DNA of 48,847 nt from an uncultured Schlesneria sp. (GCA_903858935.1 CAIOKO010000037.1:1-48847); one strand, 5' to 3'; positions 1-9,939 are shown, counted from the first letter of the stretch. The notes: generated by a model from the sequence alone, not told the origin. Program-made: numbers and translations.

Positions 1-956
1 CGATTCCAGTTTGGATCTTTCGTCTCGTCTTCGGACTTTGGTTTCTTGATCTGGTCGATCGCAGTCATCTTACGATCGAGCGGGCTTGGCAGGTAATAAG
101 TCACGGCGTCAAGAATCTCTTGCACACCCTTGTTCTTATATGCAGAACCCATCATGACGGGGGTAATCTGCTGAGCCAGCGTTGCCGAGCGAATGATTTT
201 ACGAATCTCATCGACGGGAGGTTCTTTCTCTTCGAGCAGCATTTCCATCAGCGGATCGCTGTAGAGAGAAAGTTGTTCAAGCATGTGCGCACGGGCAGCA
301 TCAGCCTTTTCCTTGAACTCTTCAGGAATCGGTTCGCGACGAATGTCTTCGCCGTCTTCACCATCGAAGAACATTGCCTTCATGGTGATGAGATCGATTA
401 CGCCCTGGAACGACTGTTCGCGGCCCATAGGGATCTGCAGCGGCACAGGGGTGACGTGCAGTTTCTCTTCGATCATCTTAATGACCTTATCCGGGTTAGC
501 CCCGGTACGGTCCATCTTATTGATGAACGCAATTCGCGGAACCTTGTATCGCTTCATTTGGCGGTCGACGGTCAAAGACTGGCTTTGAACTCCACCGACA
601 GAGCAAAGAACAAGGATGGCACCGTCGAGTACGCGCAACGAACGTTCGACTTCCACGGTGAAATCGACGTGGCCAGGGGTATCGATCACATTGACGATGT
701 ACTGGTCTTTTGGCGCTTGAGCATTATTTTGGTCGATCACGTCCCACTTCACTTGAGTGGCTGCGGCCGTGATCGTAATTCCTTTTTCTCGTTCAAGTTC
801 CATGAAGTCCATCGTCGCACCGACGTTGTCCTTCCCTTTCACTTCATGGATCGCATGGATGCGTCCGGAGTAGAATAGAATTCGCTCGGTGAGTGTAGTT
901 TTTCCCGAGTCGATGTGAGCCGAGATACCGATGTTGCGGACTTTTTCGAGGTTCAT
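1..956 (-). CDS. fusA: Elongation factor G, mitochondrial/spd type (N-terminal part, gene runs off the window)
   Basis: Translational GTPase that moves tRNA and mRNA on the ribosome or helps recycle ribosomes. About 318 residues are present; the remaining C-terminal domains lie beyond base 1. The G domain shows the P-loop AHIDSGKTT (residues 13-21), switch II DTPGH, and the G4 motif NKMD. The P-loop has Ser where ordinary bacterial EF-G has Ala (AHIDAGKTT). The phrases [10 protein letters not shown] and [19 protein letters not shown] resemble mitochondrial EF-G1 and the spirochaete/planctomycete 'spd' EF-G group. An in-frame ATG six bases upstream (960-962) is an alternative start, and neither start has a strong ribosome binding site. 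No rpsL, rpsG or tuf is visible upstream, so this is probably not a str operon copy. Confidence 0.93.
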   Translation of the reverse strand, partial: MNLEKVRNIGISAHIDSGKTTLTERILFYSGRIHAIHEVKGKDNVGATMDFMELEREKGITITAAATQVKWDVIDQNNAQAPKDQYIVNVIDTPGHVDFTVEVERSLRVLDGAILVLCSVGGVQSQSLTVDRQMKRYKVPRIAFINKMDRTGANPDKVIKMIEEKLHVTPVPLQIPMGREQSFQGVIDLITMKAMFFDGEDGEDIRREPIPEEFKEKADAARAHMLEQLSLYSDPLMEMLLEEKEPPVDEIRKIIRSATLAQQITPVMMGSAYKNKGVQEILDAVTYYLPSPLDRKMTAIDQIKKPKSEDETKDPNWN

Positions 957-1611
957 GGTCATGCTATTGATACGCAGTCAGGAAACGGGGCGATCTCGGA
1001 GACGGTCTACCGAGACCTATCAGGAAAATGAGAGGTTCGACACAATCTGAACCAACGGCCCAGATTCACGCGAAAGAACCTGCATCAAGAAAAGCAAAAG
1101 AGATAACGAGAAAACAGGGCCTCGTAAGACGCTCAGAAATGAGAGTACGTCATAAGGTTCATCACAGAGAGGCCGCTGCAATGAACCTTAGCGAACTGAG
1201 CGAATCGTGCATTCCCGGAGCATGTGCGAGTCCTTAAATTCCGTCGTTAAATCGCGATCAAATCGTAATAGTACGACGAACTTCCCTCTTCAAATCGAAG
1301 ATAGCCAACTCGAAGGTGCCACATCGGGTGAAACCCGCAACAACGCAGGTGCCAGCGTACTTTCAACTTACATTCGCAAATACTGAAATCATTCAGTGTT
1401 TGGCGTTCATCGGTAAACGTTTCTGTATTCTAGCAATCAACTTAAACGACGGGAAGGGCGATTCACCATCCTTAACAGTTTTTTCGCATCTGGGCTCAAA
1501 AGCCAGAAGATACAGACAATGGACGAATAATCTGAAGTGGACGAAGCTATGGACCAGAAAGATCTCATGGAACCGAAAAGCCTCAAGAAAACAAACGCCG
1601 CTTCAGAAGTA
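957..1611. other. Intergenic spacer upstream of the EF-G gene
   Basis: No convincing gene. Short open frames here lack ribosome binding sites and any recognisable composition. It contains a perfect 10-base inverted repeat (1153-1162 with 1181-1190, 18-base loop), about 200 bases upstream of the EF-G start on its coding strand, which could lie in a leader transcript. No tRNA-like T-loop was found. Confidence 0.5.
1153..1190 (-). repeat. Perfect 10-bp inverted repeat in the EF-G upstream region
   Basis: The arm TAAGGTTCAT pairs with ATGAACCTTA across an 18-base loop. It may form an RNA hairpin in the EF-G leader or serve as a protein site. There is no U-tract, so a terminator is unlikely. Confidence 0.4.
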
Positions 1612-1646
1612 AAAAACGCCCTCCGGTCGGGACGGAAGGCGTTTTT
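1612..1646 (-). terminator. Rho-independent terminator of the RRM protein gene
   Basis: A 14-base stem with one mismatch (arms 1612-1625 and 1633-1646) and a 7-base loop. It is flanked by an A-run on one side and a T-run on the other, so it can work in both directions. It lies 29 bases past the stop codon of the glycine-rich RNA-binding protein gene. Confidence 0.85.
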
Positions 1647-1674
1647 CGTTTTTCATGTCGGATTCAAGTATGGC

Positions 1675-2079
1675 CTAGTAACGACCACCACCTCCGCCGC
1701 CGCCGTATCCGCCGCCGCCACCGCCGCTGCGACCACCGCCGCCACCGCCGTAGCCACCACCACCGCTGCGACCGCCACCACCACCGCCGCCGTAGCCACC
1801 GCCGCCGCTACGACCACCACCACCACCGCCACCGCTTTCACGGGGACGTGCTTCGTTTACTGTCAGCGTCCGGCCTTGGAACTCCGCTCCGTTCAATGCA
1901 CCGATCGCCGCTTCTCCACCATCCGACATTTCCACGAAGCCGAAGCCACGTGAACGGCCAGTTTCGCGATCCGAAACCACTTGAGCCGAAGACACATTGC
2001 CATGCTGGCTGAAAAGCTCACGCAGATCATCAGCAGTGCAATTATAAGACAAATTACCCACATACAAATTCTTGCTCAT
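1675..2079 (-). CDS. Glycine-rich RRM RNA-binding protein
   Basis: Small single-stranded-RNA-binding protein of 134 residues. One RRM domain occupies residues 3-80, with RNP2 LYVGNL (5-10) and RNP1 RGFGFVEM (44-51). A tail of about 50 residues follows, made of [14 protein letters not shown]-like repeats. This resembles cyanobacterial Rbp proteins and plant glycine-rich RNA-binding proteins, where the RRM binds RNA and the Gly/Arg/Tyr tail gives weak multivalent contacts. In those families expression is often cold-induced; nothing here proves that. An AAAGGA ribosome binding site precedes the ATG, and a strong terminator follows. At DNA level the tail is a CCACCGCCG-type low-complexity repeat, prone to length change. 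It is a single-gene unit. Confidence 0.93.
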   Translation of the reverse strand: MSKNLYVGNLSYNCTADDLRELFSQHGNVSSAQVVSDRETGRSRGFGFVEMSDGGEAAIGALNGAEFQGRTLTVNEARPRESGGGGGGGRSGGGGYGGGGGGGRSGGGGYGGGGGGRSGGGGGGYGGGGGGGRY

Positions 2080-2694
2080 CGTCGTCCTTTGCGAGCCGCT
2101 CAGGCTCTCTGAAACAGGTCATAGGCTGCCACGTTCTGCGACAGGGAAGATCAAAGCCAAATCAGCGACTGCAAAACCGCGGCATCAAAAGCAACAACAA
2201 AACCTTCCCGACAGTTTTCTTGTTCCAACAGAAGCAAACGGACCTGACGGTTGCCGAGGAGCGTCACCGGACTTGACTTACTTGGACGCGACGAGAGCGG
2301 ACTCAGGACAGCGGGCAAGAAGGAATAACGGTGTGCGAACAGGCATTCATCTTCCTACTCCGGCAAGCCCCTGCCCGCCGGAGTGGAATGTGTTATTGCA
2401 CGTTGCGTCAAAAAAGGAAACGCTGATTCATCAGATTTTGCTAGAAAAATTAGACTAAACGGGCAAAAAGTTTTCGAACGACGCTCGACGTAACCGGCAG
2501 GAATGTCAACCGCACGTATCCCCAAGTTTCGAAGTCGCTTGATTTTCTGCCGCAATGCTGCATAATAAACCTATTTAACACAACGAGAAACCATTATAGC
2601 CCGACAATTCGACTCAAACACGCGACGCGATGTTTTTATTCGCACCAAACAAGCCTCACTTAGTATCTTTCTACACTTCGAGGAGCTTCATGCC
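2080..2694. other. Divergent intergenic region between the RRM gene and the secreted-protein gene
   Basis: No supported gene. It must hold promoters for the RRM gene (leftward) and the small secreted protein gene (rightward). An 8-bp perfect inverted repeat with a 12-base loop lies at 2357-2384, which on the minus strand would be about 280-300 bases into a leader of the RRM gene. Its function is unknown. Confidence 0.5.
2357..2384 (-). repeat. GC-rich hairpin upstream of the RRM gene
   Basis: ACTCCGGC and GCCGGAGT are perfect complementary arms around a 12-base loop. No U-tract follows on either strand, so a leader structure or protein site is more likely than a terminator. Confidence 0.35.
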
Positions 2695-3123
2695 ATGAAA
2701 AAGTGCGTCCTGAATGCAGTGCTGCTTCTCACATCCTCAGCACAGCTCGTTTGCCTCGCCCAGAACACCACGAAGGCAGCGGGTGCAAAACCGGCTGACA
2801 AACCTGCTGCTCCAGCCGTTAGGCCGGCGGAAACCAAAACGACAGAAAAGGCTGCTGAAAAAGCAGCAGAAAAGACCGAAGAGAAGAAAACCACAAGTCG
2901 CTTGCCCAGCAATTATGGCAAACCTGGACTCACCGACGCCCAAAAGACAAAAATCTATGGTGTGCAGGACAAGCACGAAAAAGAAATCGACGCATTGACT
3001 GAAAAATTGAAAGTGGCGAAAGCGAAACGCGATGCCGAAATCGAAGCGATCCTGACACCTGCTCAAAAGAAAACATTGAAAGAGATCCTGGACGCAAAAG
3101 AGGATGCCAAAGACGCGAAATAA
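2695..3123 (+). CDS. Secreted Ala/Lys-rich protein with a Spy-like LTxxQ segment
   Basis: 142-residue protein with an N-terminal signal peptide (about residues 1-22, ending near CLAQ). A low-complexity Pro/Ala/Lys/Glu linker (25-70) and a highly charged helical C-terminal half follow. Two LTxxQ-like motifs (LTDAQ and LTPAQ) are about 35 residues apart, as in the Spy/CpxP group of periplasmic proteins that prevent aggregation. The family link is tentative because only the motifs agree. GAGGAG lies a few bases before the ATG. No partner gene is adjacent. Confidence 0.75.
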   Translation: MKKCVLNAVLLLTSSAQLVCLAQNTTKAAGAKPADKPAAPAVRPAETKTTEKAAEKAAEKTEEKKTTSRLPSNYGKPGLTDAQKTKIYGVQDKHEKEIDALTEKLKVAKAKRDAEIEAILTPAQKKTLKEILDAKEDAKDAK

Positions 3124-3454
3124 TCGCATTATTTGGTAACCAGAAAGCCAATTGGGATTGCGGGCCGGCGCAACCAAGGCGAGCCACGATAGCACAAAAC
3201 TTTGGATTTCAATCAGAAAGAACCCATGGTTTTGATGCCTCTTGGCTCGCCTTTGGCTTTTCTCCCTAAGGCCTTTTACGCCCGGTCGCTTGAAGTTCGC
3301 TCGTTTGATCGCTAATTTCCGACCTCGTCAACGAGCGGGTTGCTTGAGCGCTGATTGTTCGCGCCGCAGTTGCCCCGTTCAGTCGGCTCGATTACGGGTC
3401 GGCTTATTCTGTATTCAGTGGTCGCTACCGCGACCGGGTTTTGAAGGACTTCTC
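3124..3454 (+). promoter_or_regulatory. Structured upstream region/leader of ppdK
   Basis: This 331-base spacer carries an 11-base perfect inverted repeat with distant arms (3176-3186 and 3243-3253). A 6-bp hairpin (3420-3435) ends nine bases before the AAGGA ribosome binding site of ppdK. The open frame extends upstream to 3242, but that part has no ribosome binding site and does not look like PPDK. It is therefore treated as untranslated leader. Confidence 0.4.
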
Positions 3455-6193
3455 ATGTCGACCAAGTACGTGTATTTTTTCGGCGACGGTCAGGCTGACG
3501 GTGACGCAACGATGAAAAGCCTCCTCGGGGGCAAAGGTGCCAATCTCGCCGAAATGGTTCGAATTGGCCTGCCTGTTCCTGCGGGATTCACGCTCACGAC
3601 GGAAGTCTGTACCTATTACTACGCAAACAACCGTACGTTCCCACCGGAACTCAAGCAACAGGTTTTCGACGCTTTGAAGAAGGTCGAAAAGTCCATGGGA
3701 GCGGAATTCGGTTCTGCAACCAACCCATTGCTTTTCTCTTGCCGATCAGGCGCTCGTGAATCGATGCCCGGCATGATGGACACAGTCCTCAATATCGGCT
3801 TAAACGACAACACGGTTGTCGCACTCGCGAAGCAGACCGGCAACGAACGATCAGCCTGGGATAGCTATCGTCGATTCGTACAAATGTACGGCGATGTTGT
3901 TCTCGAACTGAAGCCAAAAGATAAAACCGAAGGTGATCCGTTCGAAGTCGCTCTGGAACACAAGCGAGAAAAGGCCGGAGTCCAGGAAGATTCCCAATTA
4001 TCCGTCGCTCAGCTGAAAGAGCTGGTCGCAGAATTCAAGCAACTGATCAAGACTCGCGCCGGAAAAGACTTCCCAACTGATCCGATGGAACAGGTCTGGG
4101 GTGCAATCGGCGCCGTCTTCGGTAGCTGGATGAACGACCGAGCAATGGTCTATCGCCGAACTTACGGGATTCCTCACGAGTGGGGTACAGCCGCCAACGT
4201 CCAGGCGATGGTCTTCGGTAACCTGGGCGATGATTGTGCAACCGGCGTCGGACTGACCCGTGACTGTGCTCTGGGAACTCCAGGCTTCTGCGGTGACTAC
4301 CTGATCAACGCTCAGGGTGAAGACGTCGTCGCCGGGATCAGAACTCCGAAACGAATCGAAGAAACTCTTTCGAAGGATATGCCTGAGTCGTATCAGCAAC
4401 TGAACGATATCGGTAAGAAACTCGAAAAGCACTACAAAGAAGTGCAGGACATTGAATTTACCATTCAACGCGGCAAGGTCTACATGCTGCAAACCCGAAA
4501 CGCCAAGCGAACCGGTTTTGCTGCAGTCCGAATCGCCGTTGATCTGGTTAATGAAGGCTTGATCACCGAGCAGGAAGCATTGCAGAAACGCCGCATACCT
4601 GCGGACGACCTGGCTCAATTGCTGCAGCCGATTTTCGATCCGGCTTCAAAAACCACCGCAACAAAGGAAGGCCGATTCCTTGCCAAGGGGATCAACGCCG
4701 GTCCGGGTGCCGCATCGGGTGTGATCTGCCTGTTTGCTGATGAAGCAGAAAAGTTCCACGAAAAGAACCCGAATGTTGACATCGTTCTCGTGCGAAAAGA
4801 AACAAGCCCTGAAGACCTTCGCGGGATGAAAGCCGCCAAGGGGATTCTGACAGCAACCGGTGGTGCCAGCTCGCACGCGGCACTGGTCAGCCGCCAGATG
4901 GGTAAGGCTTGTATCGTTGGTTGCTCGGCCATTGACGTCGACTACACAACGAATACGGTCAAGGTTGCCGGAAAGACGCTCAAGTCTGGCGACTTCATTT
5001 CGATGGATGGTTTCACTGGTGAAGTCTTCGAAGGCAAGGTTCAAACCAAACCGAGCGAAGTCATTCAGGTTCTGGTTCAGAAGACACTGAAACCAGAAGA
5101 ATCAGAAACCTTCCGACGTTATTCACAACTAATGGGTTGGGTCGACAAGTATCGCAAGCTGCGAGTGCGAACCAATGCCGACACACCAGGACAAGCTGAC
5201 GAAGCGGTCGCTTTCGGTGCTGAAGGGATCGGTCTCTGCCGAACCGAGCACATGTTCTTCGATCATCTCGACGAAATCCGTCATATGATCGTCTGTGAGA
5301 CCAAGGAAACCCGAGAAAAGGCTCTCGCCAAGCTGTTGCCATTCCAGCGAGCTGACTTCGCAGGATTGTTCCGCAGCATGAACGGTCGTCCCGTGACGAT
5401 CCGACTGCTCGATCCACCGCTTCACGAGTTCCTCTCCGATCGCCACCTCGAAGAACAGCCCGATCTTGCTGCCAAGCTGGCCAGTTGGACCGGCAGCACG
5501 ATCGACGCTGTAAAGCGACGCGTCGAAGAACTGCACGAAGCAAACCCGATGCTTGGTCACCGCGGTTGCCGCCTCGGGATCGTTTATCCTGAAATCACGG
5601 CGATGCAGGCCCGAGCCATCTTCGAAGCCGCAGTGCTTGTGAAGAAGGAAGGGATCAGCGTTGTTCCAGAAGTGATGGTACCCCTGGCTGGATTCTTGAC
5701 CGAGTTCAAGAATCAGGAAAAGATCATTCGCGCAGAAGCGGAAGCGGTCTTCAAGGAAACTGGCGTTACGCTGGAATACCTTGTCGGCACCATGATCGAA
5801 GTTCCTCGGGCTGCAGTCCGAGCTGATCAGATCGCAACCGCAGCTGAGTTCTTCAGCTTCGGTACCAACGACTTGACCCAGACGACGTTGGCCATCAGCC
5901 GCGACGATTACGGGCCATTCATTGGTTTCTACCGTGAAAACGACATCATCCCGAACGATCCGTTCCAGACGATCGATCAAGAAGGGGTCGGCGACATTAT
6001 GCGGATCGGTGTCGATCGCGGCCGTTCCACTCGACCTGATCTGAAGATCGGGATCTGCGGTGAACACGGCGGTGATCCAGCATCAGTCATGTTCTGTCAC
6101 GACATCGGACTGAACTACGTCAGTTGCTCTCCTCGCCGTGTCCCAGTCGCACGGTTGGCAGCAGCCCAGCAAGCCTTGGCCAGCAGCAAATAA
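3455..6193 (+). CDS. ppdK: Pyruvate, phosphate dikinase
   Basis: Interconverts pyruvate + ATP + Pi and phosphoenolpyruvate + AMP + PPi in the cytoplasm. Depending on direction it serves gluconeogenesis or PPi-saving glycolysis. The chosen ATG has AAGGA eight bases upstream and gives 912 residues, the family's usual size; an ATG 71 codons upstream adds unrelated sequence. Domains in order are: ATP-grasp nucleotide-binding domain (from [10 protein letters not shown] near the start), the swivelling phosphohistidine domain with GGASSHAAL (His474), and the C-terminal PEP/pyruvate TIM barrel with [10 protein letters not shown] and CGEHGGDP (Cys868, the catalytic proton donor). All key residues are present. 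It is monocistronic, with a structured leader and a strong terminator. Confidence 0.97.
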   Translation: MSTKYVYFFGDGQADGDATMKSLLGGKGANLAEMVRIGLPVPAGFTLTTEVCTYYYANNRTFPPELKQQVFDALKKVEKSMGAEFGSATNPLLFSCRSGARESMPGMMDTVLNIGLNDNTVVALAKQTGNERSAWDSYRRFVQMYGDVVLELKPKDKTEGDPFEVALEHKREKAGVQEDSQLSVAQLKELVAEFKQLIKTRAGKDFPTDPMEQVWGAIGAVFGSWMNDRAMVYRRTYGIPHEWGTAANVQAMVFGNLGDDCATGVGLTRDCALGTPGFCGDYLINAQGEDVVAGIRTPKRIEETLSKDMPESYQQLNDIGKKLEKHYKEVQDIEFTIQRGKVYMLQTRNAKRTGFAAVRIAVDLVNEGLITEQEALQKRRIPADDLAQLLQPIFDPASKTTATKEGRFLAKGINAGPGAASGVICLFADEAEKFHEKNPNVDIVLVRKETSPEDLRGMKAAKGILTATGGASSHAALVSRQMGKACIVGCSAIDVDYTTNTVKVAGKTLKSGDFISMDGFTGEVFEGKVQTKPSEVIQVLVQKTLKPEESETFRRYSQLMGWVDKYRKLRVRTNADTPGQADEAVAFGAEGIGLCRTEHMFFDHLDEIRHMIVCETKETREKALAKLLPFQRADFAGLFRSMNGRPVTIRLLDPPLHEFLSDRHLEEQPDLAAKLASWTGSTIDAVKRRVEELHEANPMLGHRGCRLGIVYPEITAMQARAIFEAAVLVKKEGISVVPEVMVPLAGFLTEFKNQEKIIRAEAEAVFKETGVTLEYLVGTMIEVPRAAVRADQIATAAEFFSFGTNDLTQTTLAISRDDYGPFIGFYRENDIIPNDPFQTIDQEGVGDIMRIGVDRGRSTRPDLKIGICGEHGGDPASVMFCHDIGLNYVSCSPRRVPVARLAAAQQALASSK

Positions 6194-6274
6194 CCCCGCC
6201 GCAGGCGGATTATGCGCGTCCCAGGATGGGTTACACGTAGGGAAGTCATTTGCGCGTTGACTCCTTGAATTCTG

Positions 6275-6310
6275 AAGCCCGGCAATCGTTAACGATTGCC
6301 GGGCTTTTTT
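6275..6310 (+). terminator. Rho-independent terminator of ppdK
   Basis: A perfect self-complementary stretch (6275-6306, 16-base arms) is followed by a run of T. It lies about 80 bases after the ppdK stop. Confidence 0.93.
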
Positions 6311-6386
6311 GCAGTTCATTGCGTGAAATACTGGCTCAAGGGAAACTCGACTAAGACTACCTTCACTGCTTAACGAAAGTGATACG

Positions 6387-8126
6387 ATGTCGAATCACCG
6401 GCCGAGGTATGTCGTCGCTGTCTGTTTGCTGACATTTCTCCTTTCTGTCCCCTTCGGATATTTTTTCTATCAGGTCGGTTTAACCGTTTTCTGGTCCATT
6501 CAAGCGGGGGCGCCGCTTCTTCCTTCAATCCCCGGATTCGCTCAGCAACAAATCAGTTACAGCGATTTCAGTTACGCCGGTCTTTGGCGAGATCGTTTTG
6601 TCTCAGTTCGACCCGATCACGAAAAGATCATGGCAGATCCGGCTACGGGTGGCTTTCGCACTGTCGTTGATTGGAAAGTCTTTTTGATTGACCCAGAAAC
6701 GGAAATTTCAACAGAAACCGGATGGGAACTGAGCGGATCCGGATACTTCACCAAAGTGATCGGAGATCGCCTGCTGTTTTGCAATAGCAAACGACAATTT
6801 GAAGTGATCGATGATGTCGTTCAACCCGCAGACTTCCCCCTCCAAAATGATGGGGCAGTCTTGCTGGATAAAGAGATCGCTCAACTCCACTGGCATCCAA
6901 AATTAGCGAAATTCGTCGTCTCCCGACGAAAACCTGAAGGATGGGTCGATGACAGTTTTATTGAGCTACCAATGGACGATCAGATTCATCACCCGATTAA
7001 TGCATCCGAAAACTCGGTATTGGAATGCCTGTGTCGCGACGATCAGATCTATGCGTTCCTAAAAACACGCAATCGCTTGTACTTTCGCGAGGGACTGAGG
7101 CGACAAAAAATAGACAAACAGGAACAACCGGTCCCTTTGGAAAGCAGCGAGTCAGAATCCAACTCGGTTAACGAAGAAGACGCAGGCTGGTCGCTCGTCC
7201 GAAAAGAAACTGCGGATACGGATTCAGCAGAACATCAATATGGAGCATTATTCGAAGGGAAGCCTGCAGCGTTGATCGTCGATCAAGTGAGCACTGGTTA
7301 CCCCATCGGTCATTTCTACAAATTCGACGGTAAAGAATGGTCCGAGATCGCGTCCCTGCCGTTCCCGTTTGGATCGAACCGGTTTCGAGTGCTCACCCGT
7401 TCCGGCGTTCAATCCCCCTTTGTTGTCGCCACAACGTCGACCGGAACGGGGTTCGCCTATGTCGTCGAACCACCGGGCTTTCGACGGATTGAACGAACAG
7501 GTCCCGCTGAAACCTGGAAATCCGTTCGTCGAAACTTGATCGTCCATTTGGCTGCACCAGCGATTGCAATCGTGCTGGGTCTGTTACCGGGATTCGCAAT
7601 CTGGCTGCTGATGCAGTGGTTTACAGATCCCCATTATGAATTTGGAATTCAATCAGTACGACTGGCTTCAATTGGCCGTCGGGGGCTCGCACGTCTCATC
7701 GACTTTGCCTGGATTACACTTTTGCCGTTCACAGTCGCATGGATCTGGATGCGCGACTTTGATTGGCTTTCTTTAGCGGAATCAATCCAACTGAAACTCA
7801 ACCATCCGACGAGACACACCGCTTACCATGTGCTGAACACTTTGGTGATTCTAGTGATTGTGGAAAACCTGGTTCTGGTCGTTGTTCAGGGTGGCTGGGG
7901 AATTACTCCAGGAAAGTGGCTTTGTGGACTGCGTACGCTTCGAACCACTTTGCGCCCCTGCGGGCTAGTCCGCAGCCTTGTCCGAGAGGTGATGCTGGTC
8001 GCCGAAACATTCCAGTTGATCTGTTGGCTCCCCCCAATGCTGAGCATCGCACTCACGAACCAACGACAACGCCTGGGGGATTTAGTCGGCGACACAATTG
8101 TCGTGGAAGCTAAATCTCGTACATGA
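6387..8126 (+). CDS. Membrane protein with C-terminal RDD domain
   Basis: 579 residues. One N-terminal membrane segment (about 8-32) is followed by a roughly 370-residue extracytoplasmic region without a recognised domain. A second membrane segment lies near 395-415, then an RDD domain in the last 150 residues. The RDD part shows RRGLARLIDF, a two-segment membrane core, the GITPGKWLCGLR stretch and RLGDLVGDTIVV. RDD proteins are polytopic and mostly of unknown function; some relate to ion transport. The large external region may be a propeller-like sensor domain (guess from its short repeated beta-type stretches). GAAAG precedes the start. It follows the ppdK terminator, so it has its own promoter. 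Confidence 0.82.
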   Translation: MSNHRPRYVVAVCLLTFLLSVPFGYFFYQVGLTVFWSIQAGAPLLPSIPGFAQQQISYSDFSYAGLWRDRFVSVRPDHEKIMADPATGGFRTVVDWKVFLIDPETEISTETGWELSGSGYFTKVIGDRLLFCNSKRQFEVIDDVVQPADFPLQNDGAVLLDKEIAQLHWHPKLAKFVVSRRKPEGWVDDSFIELPMDDQIHHPINASENSVLECLCRDDQIYAFLKTRNRLYFREGLRRQKIDKQEQPVPLESSESESNSVNEEDAGWSLVRKETADTDSAEHQYGALFEGKPAALIVDQVSTGYPIGHFYKFDGKEWSEIASLPFPFGSNRFRVLTRSGVQSPFVVATTSTGTGFAYVVEPPGFRRIERTGPAETWKSVRRNLIVHLAAPAIAIVLGLLPGFAIWLLMQWFTDPHYEFGIQSVRLASIGRRGLARLIDFAWITLLPFTVAWIWMRDFDWLSLAESIQLKLNHPTRHTAYHVLNTLVILVIVENLVLVVVQGGWGITPGKWLCGLRTLRTTLRPCGLVRSLVREVMLVAETFQLICWLPPMLSIALTNQRQRLGDLVGDTIVVEAKSRT

Positions 8127-8387
8127 ATTGATTCGATGCAAGTCGTCCGGCGCTCGCATTCGATTCCCGCAAGTCTTTCGTTTCAATGCGTTTGACCTTA
8201 CACGTCAATTATTTCGGTTTCCTTCACGATTCGTTCATCAATGACGCGTAGACTCCACCATTCAGTCATTTAATCAGCGGCCACTTCGTGACGTGAGTAC
8301 TGCCACGTTCGCTTGTAGATGGCTTGATACGTTCCGTCGTCGTTTACGTCGACCGTTTGTGAAACGCGTTGTGAAGGGAGATCTTCA

Positions 8388-9200
8388 ATGAATTGTCGTC
8401 GCACGGCTTTTTGTTCGTTGCAGTTCCTGCTGGCAATTGCGAGCAGCGTTCTTCTGGCCGAGGACAATTCAACAAACCGGCAATTGCGCGTCATGACTTA
8501 CAACATTCATCACGGTGAAGGGACCGACGGGCGGATTGATCTTGAACGAATCGCCAAGGTGATTCGCGATGCCAAACCCGATCTCGTTGCACTTCAGGAG
8601 GTCGACAAGAATGTCAAACGCTCAGGCGAAGTTGATCAAACCAGTGAATTGGGCCGACTGACAAAGATGCATGGCCGGTTCGGCAAGCAGATTCCGTACG
8701 AAGGGGGCGATTATGGACAGGCGGTCCTCTCCCGCTTTCCAATCACCGAATTAACGGTTCATTGGCTTCCAGGCGAGCCAGAGAGACAGCGTCGTATTGC
8801 CGCGTCTGGGGTCGTCGATCTTGGCACACGTAAAGTCGTCTTTTCATCGACTCATTTGCATCACAATAACGTCACGTTTCGCGAGCAACAGGCAACCGCC
8901 CTGAATGATTTATTTCGAGACTCCGAACATCCTGTGATTCTCGCAGGCGACCTGAATGCCTATCCCGAAAGTCAGGTCCTTGAGATCCTGGGACAACGCT
9001 GGAACAACGCGACGGCAAAAACCGCCAATTGCCTCACATTTCCTTCAGTGAACCCGAAAAATCAGATTGATTATGTCGTGTATCATCAACCTCAAGGCTC
9101 CCGATTGGTCTCCGGGAAAGCTGTCGTTATCGACGAATCATTAGCATCAGACCATTGCCCGTTAGTGGTCGACTTCACGTTTTCCGATACCGACGATTGA
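8388..9200 (+). CDS. Secreted endonuclease/exonuclease/phosphatase-fold hydrolase
   Basis: 270 residues with a signal peptide (about 1-24, ending LLAED). The fold's motifs are all visible: MTYNIHHGEG (metal/substrate loop), LVALQEVD (catalytic Glu), GDLNAYP (catalytic Asp/Asn) and SDHCPLVVDF (catalytic Asp-His). Family members cleave phosphodiesters in nucleic acids, phosphoinositides or sphingomyelin; the substrate cannot be told from sequence. Secreted planctomycete members are common. AGGGAGA lies eight bases before the ATG. It is a single gene facing the lipoprotein gene convergently. Confidence 0.9.
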   Translation: MNCRRTAFCSLQFLLAIASSVLLAEDNSTNRQLRVMTYNIHHGEGTDGRIDLERIAKVIRDAKPDLVALQEVDKNVKRSGEVDQTSELGRLTKMHGRFGKQIPYEGGDYGQAVLSRFPITELTVHWLPGEPERQRRIAASGVVDLGTRKVVFSSTHLHHNNVTFREQQATALNDLFRDSEHPVILAGDLNAYPESQVLEILGQRWNNATAKTANCLTFPSVNPKNQIDYVVYHQPQGSRLVSGKAVVIDESLASDHCPLVVDFTFSDTDD

Positions 9201-9342
9201 ATAATCACCCTGGAAAGAAATGCTGATTAGTTCAAGTCGCGGGACGTGTAACAAAGTGAGGTTAAGACAGAGTCCGAAAACACTGCCCAATCGTAAGCTT
9301 ACTTAACGATCCCACTCTTTTTCGGCGTCGTCAGCATTCTCC

Positions 9343-9807
9343 CTACTTCAAATCGATTGAAAGATCCGTCGCGCCCGACTCCGGGATTTCCAACGTCAGA
9401 CCGGACGTTTTCACGTTCGTATATTTTGCATCGATCTTGATGGAAGGCGGAGCAGGGGGAGTGTACCCGGAAACGGGCCCGTCATTGCCAGGTTGTTCTG
9501 ACGGGTCCCCGACATAGACGACCGCGACCTGATGGGTACCCGCGACGGCACCGTCATTGGATCGATTTGTACCAAGTACAAAATGACCTTCTTCGTCCGT
9601 CAGCCCGACCGCAGGCCGCTCATCTTCTGGAAAACATTTGACTTCGTAAAACGCCAAAGGCTTACCCTGGTACGTTAGAACTCCGGCTGCAGCCACTGTA
9701 GGGACATGTTTGCCTGTCGGGACACTCGGACCGCACCCCAGAGCAACCACGACAAAAGCAAGACCGATTGACGCAGTGAATCTCGATGACACGTTTTGAA
9801 TTCTCAT
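9343..9807 (-). CDS. Small lipoprotein with carboxypeptidase-regulatory/transthyretin-like fold
   Basis: 154 residues. A signal peptide ends in a lipobox (ALGC, Cys25), so the mature protein should be membrane-anchored by lipid. The body has the pattern of a single Ig-like beta-sandwich of the carboxypeptidase-regulatory type: GVLTYQGKPL, then GLTDEEGHFVLGT, then GTHQVAVVYVG. Such lipoproteins routinely sit directly after DUF1559 genes in planctomycetes, as here (172 bases downstream of the DUF1559 stop). Their function is unknown; a role at the cell surface with the prepilin-like partner is inferred from the gene pair. A hairpin in the spacer may lower expression relative to the upstream gene. 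Confidence 0.85.
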   Translation of the reverse strand: MRIQNVSSRFTASIGLAFVVVALGCGPSVPTGKHVPTVAAAGVLTYQGKPLAFYEVKCFPEDERPAVGLTDEEGHFVLGTNRSNDGAVAGTHQVAVVYVGDPSEQPGNDGPVSGYTPPAPPSIKIDAKYTNVKTSGLTLEIPESGATDLSIDLK

Positions 9808-9907
9808 CTTCTACTTTGCCTTAGGGCCGATCTGCTGCTGAAATGACTTGAAGACTCCAATCGGTTGAAAACGACTGGAAGTATGAATGACTGGCAGAAT
9901 GCAATAA

Positions 9908-9939
9908 GCGCAAGCTTGGGAATCACTCCAAACTTGCGC
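9908..9939 (-). terminator. Hairpin between the DUF1559 and lipoprotein genes
   Basis: Arms 9908-9919 and 9928-9939 (12 bases, one G-U pair on the minus strand) surround an 8-base loop. A T-rich stretch (TTATTGCATT) follows on the minus strand. It lies 41 bases past the DUF1559 stop, so it may act as a partial terminator or RNA stabiliser within the unit. Confidence 0.65.

Noticed and set aside
120-878. 252-residue open frame on the plus strand opposite the EF-G gene
   Set aside because: It is the antisense shadow of a clearly conserved GTPase domain and has no ribosome binding site or family features.
1028-1237. tRNA or small structured RNA near GGTTCGA at about 1033
   Set aside because: The sequence resembles a T-loop for a few bases only; no acceptor stem, anticodon arm or CCA end can be built around it.
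1537-1953. Ala/Thr-rich open frame on the plus strand
   Set aside because: It is produced by the glycine-rich repeat codons of the RRM gene read on the opposite strand.
5129-6067. 312-residue open frame on the minus strand inside ppdK
   Set aside because: It lies wholly antisense to the PEP-binding barrel of PPDK; codon periodicity of the real gene explains it.
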